61,108 nt of DNA from Seison nebaliae (Eukaryota > Rotifera > Pararotatoria > Seisonacea > Seisonidae). This document shows positions 43,755-56,143 of the stretch, one piece after another. The DNA is taken from positions 1 through 61,108 of the forward strand of contig JALJEE010000204.1 in the NCBI GenBank assembly GCA_023231475.1, written 5' to 3'. Each line of letters opens with the position of its first letter. The stretch's first letter is position 1. The position numbers and the translations under genes were made by a program. Under the pieces are notes generated by a model. That model was not told the DNA's origin and searched no databases. It was given only the letters and a program-made list of their open reading frames with translations.

Positions 43755-45462
43755 TCATGATGACTTTTTATCGTCATTCTCCATACTTATCGTGTGGTTA
43801 ATTGTCCAATGATGGAGGGCCTTCCTATCAAGTATCTCGATAGTTCTCCTACCCCAACCAATAAGCCAAACACTTCCAATCATTGTACAAATGAAAGTTA
43901 GAACGAAATATCCATCCATCCATTTCTTACATTTTCCGCCCATCATTTCACATTGTCTCCGTTGAAGTGGAAAGAGACAAAGTGTTGATTCCATTCTATC
44001 AATTTCACATTCGTCAATTTGCATCATTTCAATTAAATAGAGACTTATCGTCGACCATAATGAACCACCTAAAAAGAAATGTTCATATTTTCCTCAAATA
44101 ATTTAACCTAAATTTGAGATGGTGTTCAATAAAGTCATATTTGTTCCACCAATACTCGAATCCGACACTTTAGCAAAGAAGGCCATATGACAAACAAACA
44201 TAATATAGAGGAAGACCTAAATTCAACGAGTATTAAAAAAGTGAAAGAAGTAGAATAACTTGATGTACAGCAAAAATGCTGATAAGATAACCATAAAATG
44301 AAAATGGATAATCAAATTTTTCAGAATTTGTAGAATTCGTTGAATTGAGATTCATGATAATATCATCATTCGTCGAAATATCAACTCTCCACATCGGAAC
44401 TGAATAGATCATCAAAATGATGACTATTCCCATAAATAATCGACCAGCAATAGCCATTGAATAAATTCTCATAGGACGTTCATTGGCCGTATAACGAGAA
44501 ATGCAAAATGGAAGTAAGATTTGTATTGGAGTTAAAACGACCGCGAATAATGCCAATTTTTCTTTTGGTACTCCCAATTCAATCAATTCTAATCCCGTCA
44601 ACGCATCAGTTGCTGCAAAGCCAATTTTCACCGTTAACAGGAAAATAATAAATTTCGTCATTGAAGGTAATTTGCAGATTTCCCACAAAATTTTATATAA
44701 ACCCCAAATCGATTGATTTTCAATTGTCATCAATTCACGTTCGTCATTCTTTTCTTGTTTGATCATAGCAATGAGAGTGGTCGATATGAGAAAGAGTAAT
44801 CCACAATAATACATGAAAGATGATAATGTTAAAATTCCTTGAGATGACGATGGTAAATTGAAGAAAGGCCTGACATAATTATTAGAGAAACTGACAGATT
44901 CGAGAGCCAAAAATAAAACATTTCCGATGAAATATCCTGCCGTCTGTCCAACCGAATTACACGTTGACGCCCAACCGACATTCTCTCTAAAAAAAAGGAA
45001 ATTGAAAACCGATAATGAAGGGAAGAAAAGATACCTGGACAACATCGTTAACGCCCAACCATCCACGACGATATCTTGAGTTGCCGCACCGAACGTCAAG
45101 AGAATGAAAAACATTGTTAAAATTTTGATATTAGGAGAAGAATTCATTTCGTTTTCAGCGTTCAAATATTTTGTAATAATTCTCGACAAGATCAAAAAGG
45201 TAAATCCGATAGCATATTGAACTGGAATCAACCACGATTTTCTGCGACCGAACTTCTTCCAATATATCCCATCGATTATCGGAGCCCACAATAATTTGAG
45301 ACTGAATGGCCAAAATACAAAGCTGAAGATTGCTTGACTACTGAACGATGTATGTTGCGATTGTAGAATATAAGGAATACTCGCTGCTAAGCCAAGTGGT
45401 ATGCCTTGTAAGATGTAGAGGAACATTAACCAGCAAATACTCTTCTTGTCATTCACTTCCAT
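43755..45462 (-). CDS. SLC33A1: Acetyl-coenzyme A transporter 1
   Basis: This is a polytopic membrane protein of about 520 residues from ATG 45462. The family N-terminus is clear: WLMFLYILQGIPLGLAASIPYIL, then FWPFSLKLLWAPIIDGIYWKKFGRRKSWLIP. A short intron near 45000-45035 interrupts ENVGWASTCNSVGQTAGYFIGN. TDALTGLELIELGVPKEKLALFAVVLTPIQI and the C-terminal CKKWMDGYFVLTFIC block also fit AT-1. It resides in the ER membrane and brings cytosolic acetyl-CoA into the lumen for protein and sialic acid acetylation. Eleven to twelve hydrophobic segments are visible across exons. It is possibly co-transcribed with CWF19L1 downstream. Confidence 0.94.
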
Positions 45463-46135
45463 TTTGAGATAGAGTCAAATTTAATATGTTTCTCTTGTCG
45501 ATTTCACAATTATGGAATGTCACATATGGTAATATCTAATACCAAAATGCACAATAAGAAGAGGCTAATTGTTTAAATAAGGAAAAAGAACGTGAGAAAT
45601 ACTTATCGACAATTGAAAAAAATCTGAAATTAGCAAGAAAAGGAGATGAAGTGTCATCGTTTGGAAAAAATCTTTGAATGAAAATTCAAAAAAGATTTCA
45701 AAATAATCAAATCATCTAATTAGCAGTTGAAGATACATTGACATTAAATATCATTAGAAAATTACACGAAGATAATTTCAATTTGGATAATTAAATATCT
45801 TTTTTCCAAATCCATCATAGTGGGAAAGCAACTATCAGCACAAATAGAACATCGCTAGTAAAATATTATAAACAGGATAAGAAAAATTTCAGTTTATATA
45901 TAATTTGTTGTTTAATTTTTTTAACAAAATTTGATGTAATCATCATAGATGATATTCTTGTTTTTTCTCATAATAACTACACATTTCAGATTCCATTTTA
46001 ACATTAAAATATTTTCTAATTCGCAAGTTTAACTTTCGCCCAAACAATTTTAATTTATTGATTTGTATCAGAATCAATTCCGTACATAATTATTATTGAT
46101 CAATCGTCCGGGGAATTTGTTATTTATTAGTTAAA
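45463..46135. other. AT-rich intergenic region
   Basis: It lies upstream of SLC33A1 and next to the 3' end of a LINE relic. No exon or RNA gene was recognised. Confidence 0.35.
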
Positions 46136-46870
46136 ATTCCCGTCGGGATAAACATGAAAAAAAAAGAAAAAAAATTACTGTCATCCTCTGTGTCAATAAA
46201 AAGGCGTAATTGATCGAAGGAATCGCGGTGGATAGGTAGAGTGGAGGTGAAATCGTATGTGGAGATAAAATTTTTTAAATCCTTAAAAAAATGTTCCGAG
46301 AAATCGAAAACTAATCGAAAAAACCCTACAGAATTTGTTTCGGATACGATCGAGAGCAGCTGAGGAAAAGGACCCCATATCGATCAACGAGCCAAGGAAG
46401 ATAATAGAAGAAGAGAGAAGAATGTTAGATAACGAACGATTACCAGTTGAGAGCAACCAGCATTTTGATTCGTTATTAGCAATCCCTCTTTCAGCAAGAA
46501 GACGAGATGCACGTAGATACGATTTCTTCAAATATATTTCTTTGGAAATGGTTACTGGAGCAATCATCGTGAACAACGCATCGAGGGGAATTGCAGGATT
46601 GATTAACAAGATATTTGAGGATGGGTTATGAGACGAGTTGACGCACCCTACCATACAAAATTTTTAACTGTAACGTTACTGGTATGGAAAAAGTCTGTAG
46701 AAACAAGTGCGTTGATCGTAACGTTGATTAAGGGTTATTGTAAACAGAAAATCAACTCAACACGAAAAACATATGTTCATAAGAGCATAAGATGAAACAG
46801 GCATAACATTACCTTGTGCACAAGGTAATCAAAAGCATAAGAAACGCTAACGGAATCCTGGGAAAAATAA
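46136..46870 (-). mobile_element. Second decayed non-LTR retrotransposon fragment
   Basis: Read on the minus strand, this carries SYAFDYLVHKVM (cf. SKAFD), a degenerate NPSSNILLINPAIPLDALF segment in the place of RQGxPLSxxLF, and SRLLAERGIANNESKCWLLST. The last is almost identical to the copy at 39735. The downstream ALDRIRNKFCR segment also matches the first copy (LDPIRNKFCK). It ends with the same TTTATCCCGACGGGAATT 3' terminus. Several stops show it is dead. The 5' limit at 46870 is approximate. Confidence 0.8.
46808..46829. repeat. Perfect 22-bp palindrome
   Basis: The arms ATTACCTTGTG and CACAAGGTAAT are exact reverse complements with no spacer. Near-identical GCATAAGA direct repeats lie on either side. 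It is inside or at the 5' edge of the LINE relic, so it may be remnant coding sequence. Confidence 0.8.
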
Positions 46871-47546
46871 TAATGAGATCTTTTCCAACAAGTATAATAG
46901 AAGAAGCAGAAGAAGCAAAATAAATTTATTTTTTGAAGAGAAAGAGAAGTATTTGCACAATTGTTTTTAAATATGATCTAGCAAATGATCTTGTAAGATG
47001 ACTTGACAAATAAAGATCGAAAATTACAAATTATAATTAATAAATAATATAAATATGAATAATAAAAATATAATAAATATAATAATAAGAAATTAATAGT
47101 GTATATTATTATATTTTATATATAACATATAATAATATATTATATTATATATACATATATATATAATAATATAGAGTTTCTCTTTAAGAAACTCCTCCAA
47201 ATATACTAATTTTGTTAATATGTATGAGAAAACGTTCTTGGCGATAATTAGAATTTTTTCATCTTTTTTACTAAATATACTATAAACTATCTTCCGTGAA
47301 ATCATTGAAGTAAAAAAGAAAAAGTAAAAATCTGCCTTTTCGTCATTTAATAAAACCAATTATAGTTGAAATTTTCGATTATAATTTTCACATAAAACTT
47401 TAGTTGCATTCAATCAATTTTTAAGTTGAGATAATGTTTCATTATATCTCTCATTATTTACTTTTGTTCTACGTATTACCCAGACGTATATTGACAAGTA
47501 ATCAAACATCATGTATCTTATTACAAAAGAGTAATTTTTTGGGGAA
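46871..47546. other. Very AT-rich spacer
   Basis: It includes TA/TAA-rich microsatellite-like DNA at about 47030-47170. No gene was recognised. Confidence 0.5.
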
Positions 47547-48945
47547 ATGGATAAAGTGGGAAGATTTGTCTCCTTGTCAAAACGATTATGTTTGGTCTTG
47601 TGTATATTGTTAGTTTCTTTGTTGAGAAATCGGTTCACCAACTTTACATGTAGTTCAAATGTATCAGGCTCATTTCTCTTATCGAACGATGGCCCACGAG
47701 AAATGCCAGAGAAATGTAACGATAATTAAATCTTTAGATCTCAAATCCATTTCTTGCCAACTTTATAGTAAGATGGAAGATCTTTGTCGATATTCGTGTG
47801 ATGATACAATGAAGTTCAATTTGGATGTTAGTCTTTGAAATTTTAAAATCAAATCATAAAAAATTCTAATTTCAATCGTAGAAATTTCCATCTTTTAATT
47901 TGCAAATCCGTTACGAGATTGATTGATAATTGTAATTATTAAACTTCATTTCAGCCGATTTAAATGAAACAAAAATACATTTCTATATAAAGTTAATATA
48001 TCCTAAAGATGTTTTCTTCTTTTGTCCTGGTCCTGGTGCATCTTCATGTCCTAATGAATTGAAATGTTTTTGTTTAAAATCATGTTAAGATCAATTTTTA
48101 TCTCTTTAAGATCATGTTAACAAGAATCTAGTGAGATTGATCTCGGAGAAGGAGTATGATGTCAATGAAATGAATTGGGTAATAAATAAAATGAATGCAA
48201 TCAGTCATTTTACTTATGTTTGTCGATCATATAATAATAGTATTATAACGGCACCGATAGAATTTATCACACAGAAACTTATCCGTAGAAATATTTCCAT
48301 TACGGTTAAGCACGGGAAACGATGGTCGGAATATGTGAGAATGATTATTCAGAAGAAATATTTTTCGACAGACTTGTGTGCAGATCTTAGTTCGGTTAAT
48401 AGTTCAAACGAGAATCCAACAAATTTTTTCAATTCAATACAAGTTTGTAGAAGAAGAAATTCTCAAGACAAATTGGACAACCATCAAATATGAATACAAT
48501 GATTATATTTATGTAGACAACACACTTTATTGTACTGGATATGTCGCCGTAATGACCATAGTTTAATTACACTTTCATCCAACAAATAATTAATATGTTT
48601 AGGCAAATGAAGAATTGTGGAATGCGTATGATCAATTACAAAATTATTCTTTTAATATTATTCTATTACATAAAAATGCCGAACTAACTGGTTTCCATTA
48701 GTCGAATTTTATATGTATCCAATTTTTTAGTTGGTAACATTTCGAAAGTGTTAAAGAATTCTTCACGTCACATGTATACGGCAGCTGAATCGGCATATAT
48801 TAATTATATGATCGGCATCATAACAATATTCAGTTTTGGACTGATGGCTTTCTTCATGAAACTAATAAAGATCAGGTTAAATTCTTTTAATGATATTAGA
48901 GTAGATTTGAAAATAGTAAGACAAATTGAAAGATTTATATCATAA
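47547..48945 (+). CDS. Putative small membrane protein gene, exon structure unresolved
   Basis: Several plus-strand open pieces seem to belong together. Near the start: KRLCLVLCILLVSLL, a hydrophobic anchor. Then MEDLCRYSCDD. Then YPKDVFFFCPGPGASSCPNELKCFC near 47998-48083. Then LVRLISEKEYDVNEMNWVINKMNAISHF...STDLCADLSS joins after a 49-bp GTTAAT...AAG intron to FVEEEILKTNWTTIKYEYNDYIYVDNTLYCTGYV. Finally AAESAYINYMIGIITIFSFGLMAFFMKL is a C-terminal membrane segment. Two anchors around a cysteine-bearing outside loop recall TipE or slo-beta channel subunits in topology only. I do not recognise sequence similarity. Real coding is likely; the full product cannot be stated. Confidence 0.45.
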
Positions 48946-49199
48946 AATGAACAAACATTTTATATGTTTATCATCATAAAATTCATCATAAAATTTTCTA
49001 GATATAATTATATTTCCAAATTGGAAGCGATGGATAAGCGAAGTACTCAGATTTATACCAGTAGTAAAAATCGATATTACATAAGAAACAGTTTAATGAA
49101 TCACAATATGAAAATGAAGTCTGACTGTTCTTAAAACAGAAAGATTTTCTCTTTATAAAAGTTCATTTTATCATCATAAAATTTTCATTGTCGATTCAT

Positions 49200-49745
49200 A
49201 AACTTACCATATGTTCCATATTGAGGTATATCTGATTGCTTTTTATAAAAACTTATGATTCCGTCATTGCATTGAGTACATGCATCACAATGGACTGAAT
49301 ACCATCCGTAGCATTGATTCTCAGTTTCGGGAGCACTGGAAAATGAATTTTTATTATATGTTGACTATTATTCGAATTATAACTCTTGTTTCTTACTCGG
49401 TTCCGTATAAAATCTCTTATACATCGTTTCCGTTTTCTCATCATTTTCTCCTCCACCACTACATCCGAAAATTATATATTCCTTCTCTCCATCTTCACTC
49501 ACCAAAGCGTTCATCGGATATGAATTTGGTTTCTCTGAATAATATTCTTTTTTCACATACGGATTTACCTTTTTATCATTATTTTTACATCGATTATAAA
49601 AGAATATATAACTGTGTAATTCAAATCAGCCACTTTTATTTGCTGTTCCATCTTTTCAACCATTTCAGCATAAACGCTTTTTGCCAATGTCTCATGTTTC
49701 AATTTGTCCATATTTATGTGAAAAACAAAATGAGATTAGAAGGAA
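49200..49745 (-). CDS. Putative small Cys-containing protein gene, unresolved
   Basis: Minus-strand pieces with protein-like composition are separated by short AT-rich gaps. They are KHETLAKSVYAEMVEKMEQQIKVADLNYT, then VNPYVKKEYYSEKPNSYP...EKEYIIFGCSGGGENDEKTE, then ENQCYGWYSVHCDACTQCNDGII. Joins with GT...AG ends are available (for example a 44-bp intron ending AAAAAG), but one junction does not keep phase, so either another intron or a broken gene is possible. No family was recognised. Confidence 0.35.
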
Positions 49746-50138
49746 TAAAATAAAATTGGATGTCGATTGAAGTTCTTTTAAACAATTCAATATGATTCCT
49801 TAAAAATTTTTATTGGAAATTTATAAAAAATAATTAATATAATTAAGAAGAAACATTTTTATTTCTCTCATTAATCACTCTCCAATAAATAATACGAGAT
49901 TGATGATTGAGTGGACAAACATCACTCGATTATTCATCATGAAATTTAGACGAATTAGTTTAATAAAATAAAACTTAAAAATTGAGAAATCTGACGGAAC
50001 GAATATGAGCGAATAGAAAAACATTTGACATTTCTTTCGAAAATGTTGTACAAATGAGAAATGTGTTCGAATAGAATTGAAATGAATTTATCAAAAAAAA
50101 AAAAACTTAAATAATTTATCTGACATTTAATGTTTAAT
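49746..50138. other. Intergenic region with an A-tract
   Basis: This is the 3' flank of alpha-catenin. An A-run lies near 50093-50104. No gene was seen. Confidence 0.4.
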
Positions 50139-53092
50139 TTAATATTGGAAATCATTCAATATTGTTATTGGTTCATTCCGGCGTTTTTCTGACATTTTTC
50201 TACTTCTAGGATGTTGTTGTTGTTGCTGTGATTCATCTTGTTGTGTAGGCCAAACGAGCGGTTTCTTGTCAGGTATCTTCATTCTCCATTGGACACATGG
50301 TCCATTCAAATCTTTTTTAACAACATATTTCGTTGATGCAACATAAGATGCCTTCACTGTTAGGACGACTGCATTCATTAAATTTTTCGCTGCTTGAATT
50401 AAAGATGTTGCACTATCCAACTAAAAGAAGAAAAATTGATGATGAATGAGAATGAAAATAAAATATTAACGCCTGAAACGATTAATTCACCTGATACATT
50501 CTGAACATCAGCTTTCACTCTCGAACAAATCTTCAACTGTTGACAATAAAGTGCAATACGATCCAAATATGCCAATAGATCTTTTTTCGATGCTGATTCG
50601 GGACAATTCGTTGCTACTTCTTTCGCTAATCGATCCAATTGTGTTCCATAATCTGATATGGTTTTTGCAGCATTGATTACATCCATTGTTGTTCTTAAAG
50701 GTCCTTTCCCTCGAGTAAAATCCGTCATCTCCATCATAATGATACACATCTTTTTTGCCAATGAAATAATATCATTTCCTTTCTCATCCCAACGAAGTAC
50801 TTCCCGTTCGAACTTTCTTCTTTCTTCTCGAAATCCTTTCACTTGTTCTGTAATTTTCTCTCTTTCTGCTGATGGTAAATCAGCCAAAATTTGACGAGTT
50901 GTCTTTCCAGTACCTTCGACAATATCATGTTTCTCTTCTGCTGTCATTTTCGACTTCTTTTCATTCTCATTCTTTTGATTGATGCAATTATTATTGTAAC
51001 TCTGAAGAGAAGTATTCAATTGATCAGTTTCATTATTATCATCATCATCATCATCCTCTTCTTCTTCATTCTCATTCGGATCATCATCTTCTTCATCTTC
51101 TTCAAAAACTGCTTCAGCAGTTGCTAAATCACCATGCTCCAAAGCATCCCATGCTCGTACAGCACGTCTCATATCACGAATATGATCATAAACACTACAA
51201 GCGGAAGCAATAAAATTATTATGGATATGAGGTAAAGGACCGTCTTGTGTCTCATATAATGAACGACAACCTAATTCGACACATTCATCAAATTCTTTAA
51301 TTATATCACCATGTATCAGTTTAACACAACTAACAGTTGTCAATTTATATGTATCTAATTTTGATTGATTATTCAATCGTTTTATATCGACATTATTGAA
51401 GAGAACTTCTTCATTAACGATATTTGCAGAACGTAGAGCACGTCCACGAATTAACATTGCATTTCGACGGATACCTTCAACATTACCTTCTTCTAAACAA
51501 CGAACGATATGATGAACATCCTCCCAAATATGTGATTCGGTAATAGCAAGAAAATCGTGGATATTGACAATTCCATCAATTGCTCGTACGAATGTTTTGT
51601 ACAACGATGACAAATTCGTTCGCCATCCACTAACATTCTCTTGTGCTACTTTCGATTTAGGACGTACGATCAATGTTTGGATTGATGATAACAATTGTTT
51701 AATAGTCATATCGAGACGATGGAATGCCATTTGACATAATCGATTTCCATCACCACGATCATTCACATTACAGGCATTATTTAATATGATGAACATTCTC
51801 TTCAATTGTTCATCTATCATATCCGTTCCGATATTTGATGTTGGAGATTTTAATGCATAATTCACTAATTCATCCACCATTAATAAGAGATCATTCGTCC
51901 CGAATAAATCAGATACCTGATCAGCAATACCTCGACGTAATTCATTATGAAGTGAACTCATGACAGAATGTAATTCTTTCATTTGATTTAATCGTTCATT
52001 CTCATTGACTGACTTCCTTAAAATATCTTGTAACAATTGTCGAAGATAATTCGACTCAGCAACAATCTTGTCACGACGTTCCTCTCTCGTTGAACAATCG
52101 TCGGCAATTGAAGCTATACTACTGATGATTTGTTCACTTTCCATTTCTAATTCTTCACATTTCTCTTTCGTATATTGTTCGGTAGATCTCAATGAACGAA
52201 TCAAATCGATTTGATCCAAATATAATTGACCACAATTATCAGAGAATGTCTGAATTGGCATATAAGTCGAATTGATTTGTGATGAGTTCGTTCCCATAGA
52301 AACTGGCATAGGAATCCGTTGGAAACGTATAGTTCTCTCCATAGCGTCTAATGCACCAAATGTTTCACTTAAAGCAATCTCTCTAACTTTTCTTGCTGAT
52401 GTCAATTCGGGATGACGCAGATAAGCTCGACAAGATGTAAGTAGAGTTGGAGAATTCATTTTCAAATAAGATCTTGATGCTGCTAATTCATCGGATGCTA
52501 ATTCGACTTTCAAGTCAGCTTCCCTCAAATAACATCGATACAATAATCGTTTAAGGAATGATGAATAACAATTATGACTCTGAATCATTTCATCAGCATT
52601 CGAACTCATTTTCATTTGTTCGACATACATTTGACATTCTCTTATCAATTTAAGTATTCGTTGCACATCCAAATCATCAGCTAAACTCAACAATTCTATG
52701 ACATTATTCAACAATACTTGTGCACTGTCAACCATCTCCTGATGTAATTGTTCGATAGTGGGTTGTTCAGCGAATCGCAATGAACGAATTGACATCACTT
52801 CACCATTCTCTTTTAATGTTGTCACTGCTTCGAGAATTATTCCTTTCATCTCCAAATTCTCATCAGCAATCTCTTCTCCTTTCTTTACTAATTCTCCAAT
52901 CGCTTCATTTATGAGGAGGACGAGTTCTTTTGGCTTCTTCGCATCAATCCGATTTCCTTTAGCTAGACCATGTCGAATGAGACTCTCCACCTTCTTTATT
53001 AATGGATTGATAATCTTCTCCACTGTAAATGTTCGTGCATTATATTTCTGTTCAATCTCTTTCGATAGATCGATTCCCACCAACGGATCCAT
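50139..53092 (-). CDS. CTNNA: Alpha-catenin
   Basis: The main exon runs from ATG 53092 to about 50473. An intron at about 50422-50472 then leads to a last exon beginning LDSATSLIQAAKNLMNAVVLTVKASYVASTKY. Total is about 965 residues, slightly above the ~906 of vertebrate alpha-catenins. The vinculin-family N-terminus (beta-catenin binding) includes VEKIINPLIKKVESLI. The actin-binding domain has NDIISLAKKMCIIMMEMTDFTRGKGPL and ALYCQQLKICSRVKADVQN. An acidic insert of about 35 Glu/Asp/Asn residues sits before the actin-binding domain and is longer than usual. The tail is Gln-rich (near QQQQQ). The protein links cadherin-beta-catenin to F-actin at adherens junctions. It is excellent evidence for an animal. 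Confidence 0.97.
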
Positions 53093-54069
53093 TTACTAAT
53101 TGAGAATATTTCTATTAATCTTATATATATTATAAAGAAAGAATTGTTTATAAATAATTAATTTTTCTTGTTTGTTCATCTGTCCATTTTTTTGCGAGGT
53201 TAATTTTTTCCGTTTCTCTTTCCTCTTAAACCACAATCATCACAATCCTCTCCGATGGTATCGGTTAAACTATCACTTCTTCCGACAAACAAAATTCTAA
53301 TTTTTTTCTTTTAATTTATTTTATATCAAATAATACGAATTCTCTCTTTTTCATCGAGTCATATTTTGGAAGGAACTGGCCGATGTATCGTCTCATTTCC
53401 TCTCTTCATTCACACACATCCACACAATAAATTCTCTCTAACACAAACGAATTTGTTTTTGGCTCTCCTTTATTATCGTGCCCTCTTTCTTTCTTTCTCT
53501 CTCTTTCTCTCTCTCTCTTAGAAGTTCAATGATAATTTCCATCAAATTCTCCTCTCGTATTTATTTAGTGCCGATCCGTGGTTTAATACCACCATACGAT
53601 ATGAGTTTATTGAGTAAACAATGAGGAGGGAATGAATCTCTATCTATTTACTCTCGCAATATACAACACAATATATTCTCCCCCAATCAATGAATATTAT
53701 GTTTATTGATAATGTGTGGATAAGAAGAGGAATAATAATAATAATAATAATAAAATATTTCGTTTTATTATACTCCATTAAACAATTTTCATTTTAATGA
53801 TATTTAATCGATATCATTAAAGAGAATTGAAAGAGAAAAAAATAATTGAAGTTATAGAATGAGAAGAATTAAAAGAAAAAAAAAGGAATATCAGTTCTTC
53901 TCACCCATGATCGATTGCGACGAAAGATTTTTGTGAGAATGGAGGTGGCGATGGTAGAAATGATGATTGGGAAAGAATTTCAATTATTATTCTAATAAAA
54001 ATTCTTCTTCCTCATCCAAATATTTTACTACTTCCACCATTTTTTATTTCCTCTCCAACTATTACATGT
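53093..54069. other. 1 kb gene-free region with simple repeats
   Basis: This is upstream of alpha-catenin and downstream of progranulin, both on the minus strand. It holds a CT-rich microsatellite (about 53483-53520) and an AAT run (about 53731-53752). It is probably the alpha-catenin promoter side. Confidence 0.45.
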
Positions 54070-55786
54070 CTATGAACGAGACAGGTTAATGTATTTCATT
54101 AATTTGCTGCCAATTTCATTCTTTTCTTCCAAATTACTTCTTCCATTCATCTCATTCTTCTTCCCACATTTCCCTTTACCACGATTGTCTATTTGACAAT
54201 AAGGAAATTCTTTTGGACAACAAAATTCCATCTTGCCACAACAAATTCCATCCTACGAAAAATAGTTTCATAATTTGATTACTTATAAAATCATTTTAAC
54301 TTCATAAGGACAACAATGATCTCCACATTGTTTCGTTGGATGTTGACAGACGACCGATTTCTTCAACTCATCCACACTCCTCTTTCCTACTAATTCACAA
54401 TCTAATTTATCATTGTTACATCGATAACCGGGTGGACAACAAAATCCTTCTTTTTCGCAACAACTTCCCTAAAATAAAAGTTGGAGATTATTTTCAATAG
54501 AAAATCCATTAACATTTTGAAATGGACAACACTTTGTCACATTTCCTTTCGGATGTTCATAAGAACAAATTGTCTCATTCACTTTGCACATTTTTATGCA
54601 TTCACCTTCATGTTTACCACATTTGTGATCTGAAGGACAACAATTCAATTTATTAGCACAACAAATCGCCTGTTTTAAAATTTTATTAAATTCATAGTAA
54701 AATAAACAATGAAATCTGATAACATTTTCAAGGGGACAACATGAATAGAATCCTCCTTCTGTTAAACAACAAGTATTTTTTGTGCCAGGACATCTGCTCT
54801 TATCAGGACAAACCGTATCGTTATTCTTCTCCAAATACTGAAAAATAAAAAAAATTATTACAACTTTATAAAAGAAAAATTAAATGATTTAATGGATAGG
54901 AATAGATAAATAATTTTATTTGGTGTAATTAATTTTCATGTTATTAATTTAAAAAAGAAAAATTATCAAAGAAAATAATCAGAAAAGAATTAAAATAAAT
55001 ACGAATTTTTTTAGTTAATAAATCTGAAAAATAAATTTTTGTGATTTTGGATGTTCACAAGAAAAATTATCTAAACTTCTTTTGAGCAACACATCCAATG
55101 ATTGGAATCATCACTTTTGCAACACTTTTCATTGACCGAACAAAAACTGATGCCATCCTCACATAAGACTGATGACGTTCTCATCAAATTGTCAAATACT
55201 TTCTTAGCATATTTCTTTGAAGAAGTCGGTGTGGATGAATGTTTCTTATACCATGGAATCGAAACGAATCCTTTATTACAAGTATTATGTCGAACGTCAC
55301 ATTTATATCCATTTGGACAACAATGTTCATGATCTGAACAACATGTAGCAGATGGTAATGGACAACATCCATATTCTCCAGAAGCTAATTGACAACAAGT
55401 TGCTCCATCAGGACATTCTGATCCATCTTTACATTTAATATCATTCTTCTCATTTTTCTCATTTGTTTTGAATGAATAAAATCGGATAATGAATTCATTC
55501 CGTCGACAAAAACCATATTTGACGTCACAATCATAGCCATTGGGACAACAGTGTTCCTTATCGGCACAACATGTCGCATCCTGATATGGACAACAAGCAT
55601 ATGATGAATCGCTCAATTGACAACAAGTTTCTTGTGATGTACATTCTTTCTTATCAGAGCAGATATCATTCCTTACATATCTTGTTAGATAAAATTAGAA
55701 AAAAAAAATAATTTATCAATAACTAACTTGTCTCCATTGACAGTAATGGTGAAAAGAAGAAAGAAAAAAGAGACGAATGAAATCAT
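54070..55786 (-). CDS. GRN: Progranulin-type secreted protein
   Basis: ATG 55786 gives a signal peptide (MISFVSFFFLLFTITVNG). Granulin modules follow. Two complete ones are ACCPYQDATCCADKEHCCPNGYDCD and GCCPLPSATCCSDHEHCCPNGYKCD. Next is a half module (CEDGISFC...WMCCSKE), then, after a longer intron (about 54841-55065), more divergent modules: CPGTKNTCC...SCCPLEN, AICCANKLNCCPSDHKC, EGFCCPPGYRC, and GICCGKMEFCCPKE. The stop is at 54070-54072 after a basic, non-cysteine tail. Progranulin acts outside the cell as a growth factor and in lysosomes after cleavage to granulins. It is smaller than the vertebrate protein (about 4-5 modules versus 7.5). The family is certain; exon edges approximate. 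Confidence 0.9.
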
Positions 55787-56143
55787 AATCGTTCAAGAAA
55801 TTGAGAATTGTGTTAGATTCAAAATAAGATGAAAATCATAAATAAAGAAAGAAGGTTGTCTAATAAAATTTGTTGATATTTATGAATGAAAGAAAAAGCT
55901 GATTGTTTATTTAATAGACGAAATTGTCATTGAGAAGTCACATGACTCACAAGAAATTAAGACGCTTACTATGTAAATGGAAAATGTTTTGGAAGATCAT
56001 TGATATGAAAAATATTTCTCATTTTACCACAAATCAATTGAGATGAAATTTAAACGTTTGAACAATCTCCTCAATTATGATCCTTAGCGTCATCCTTAAA
56101 TTTTTTATCTTTTTCTAATTGTTGTATCTTGTTGCGATTGGTC
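55787..56143. other. Divergent intergenic region
   Basis: It lies between progranulin (minus) and the hypothetical gene at 56144 (plus) and is presumably a shared promoter region. No repeat or RNA gene was seen. Confidence 0.35.

Noticed and set aside
49280..49753. 157-codon plus-strand frame rich in His/Phe/Tyr
   Set aside because: Its composition is that of an antisense reading. The minus strand shows more protein-like segments.
50891..51127. Plus-strand Ile/Phe-rich 78-codon frame
   Set aside because: It is the antisense of the acidic insert of alpha-catenin.
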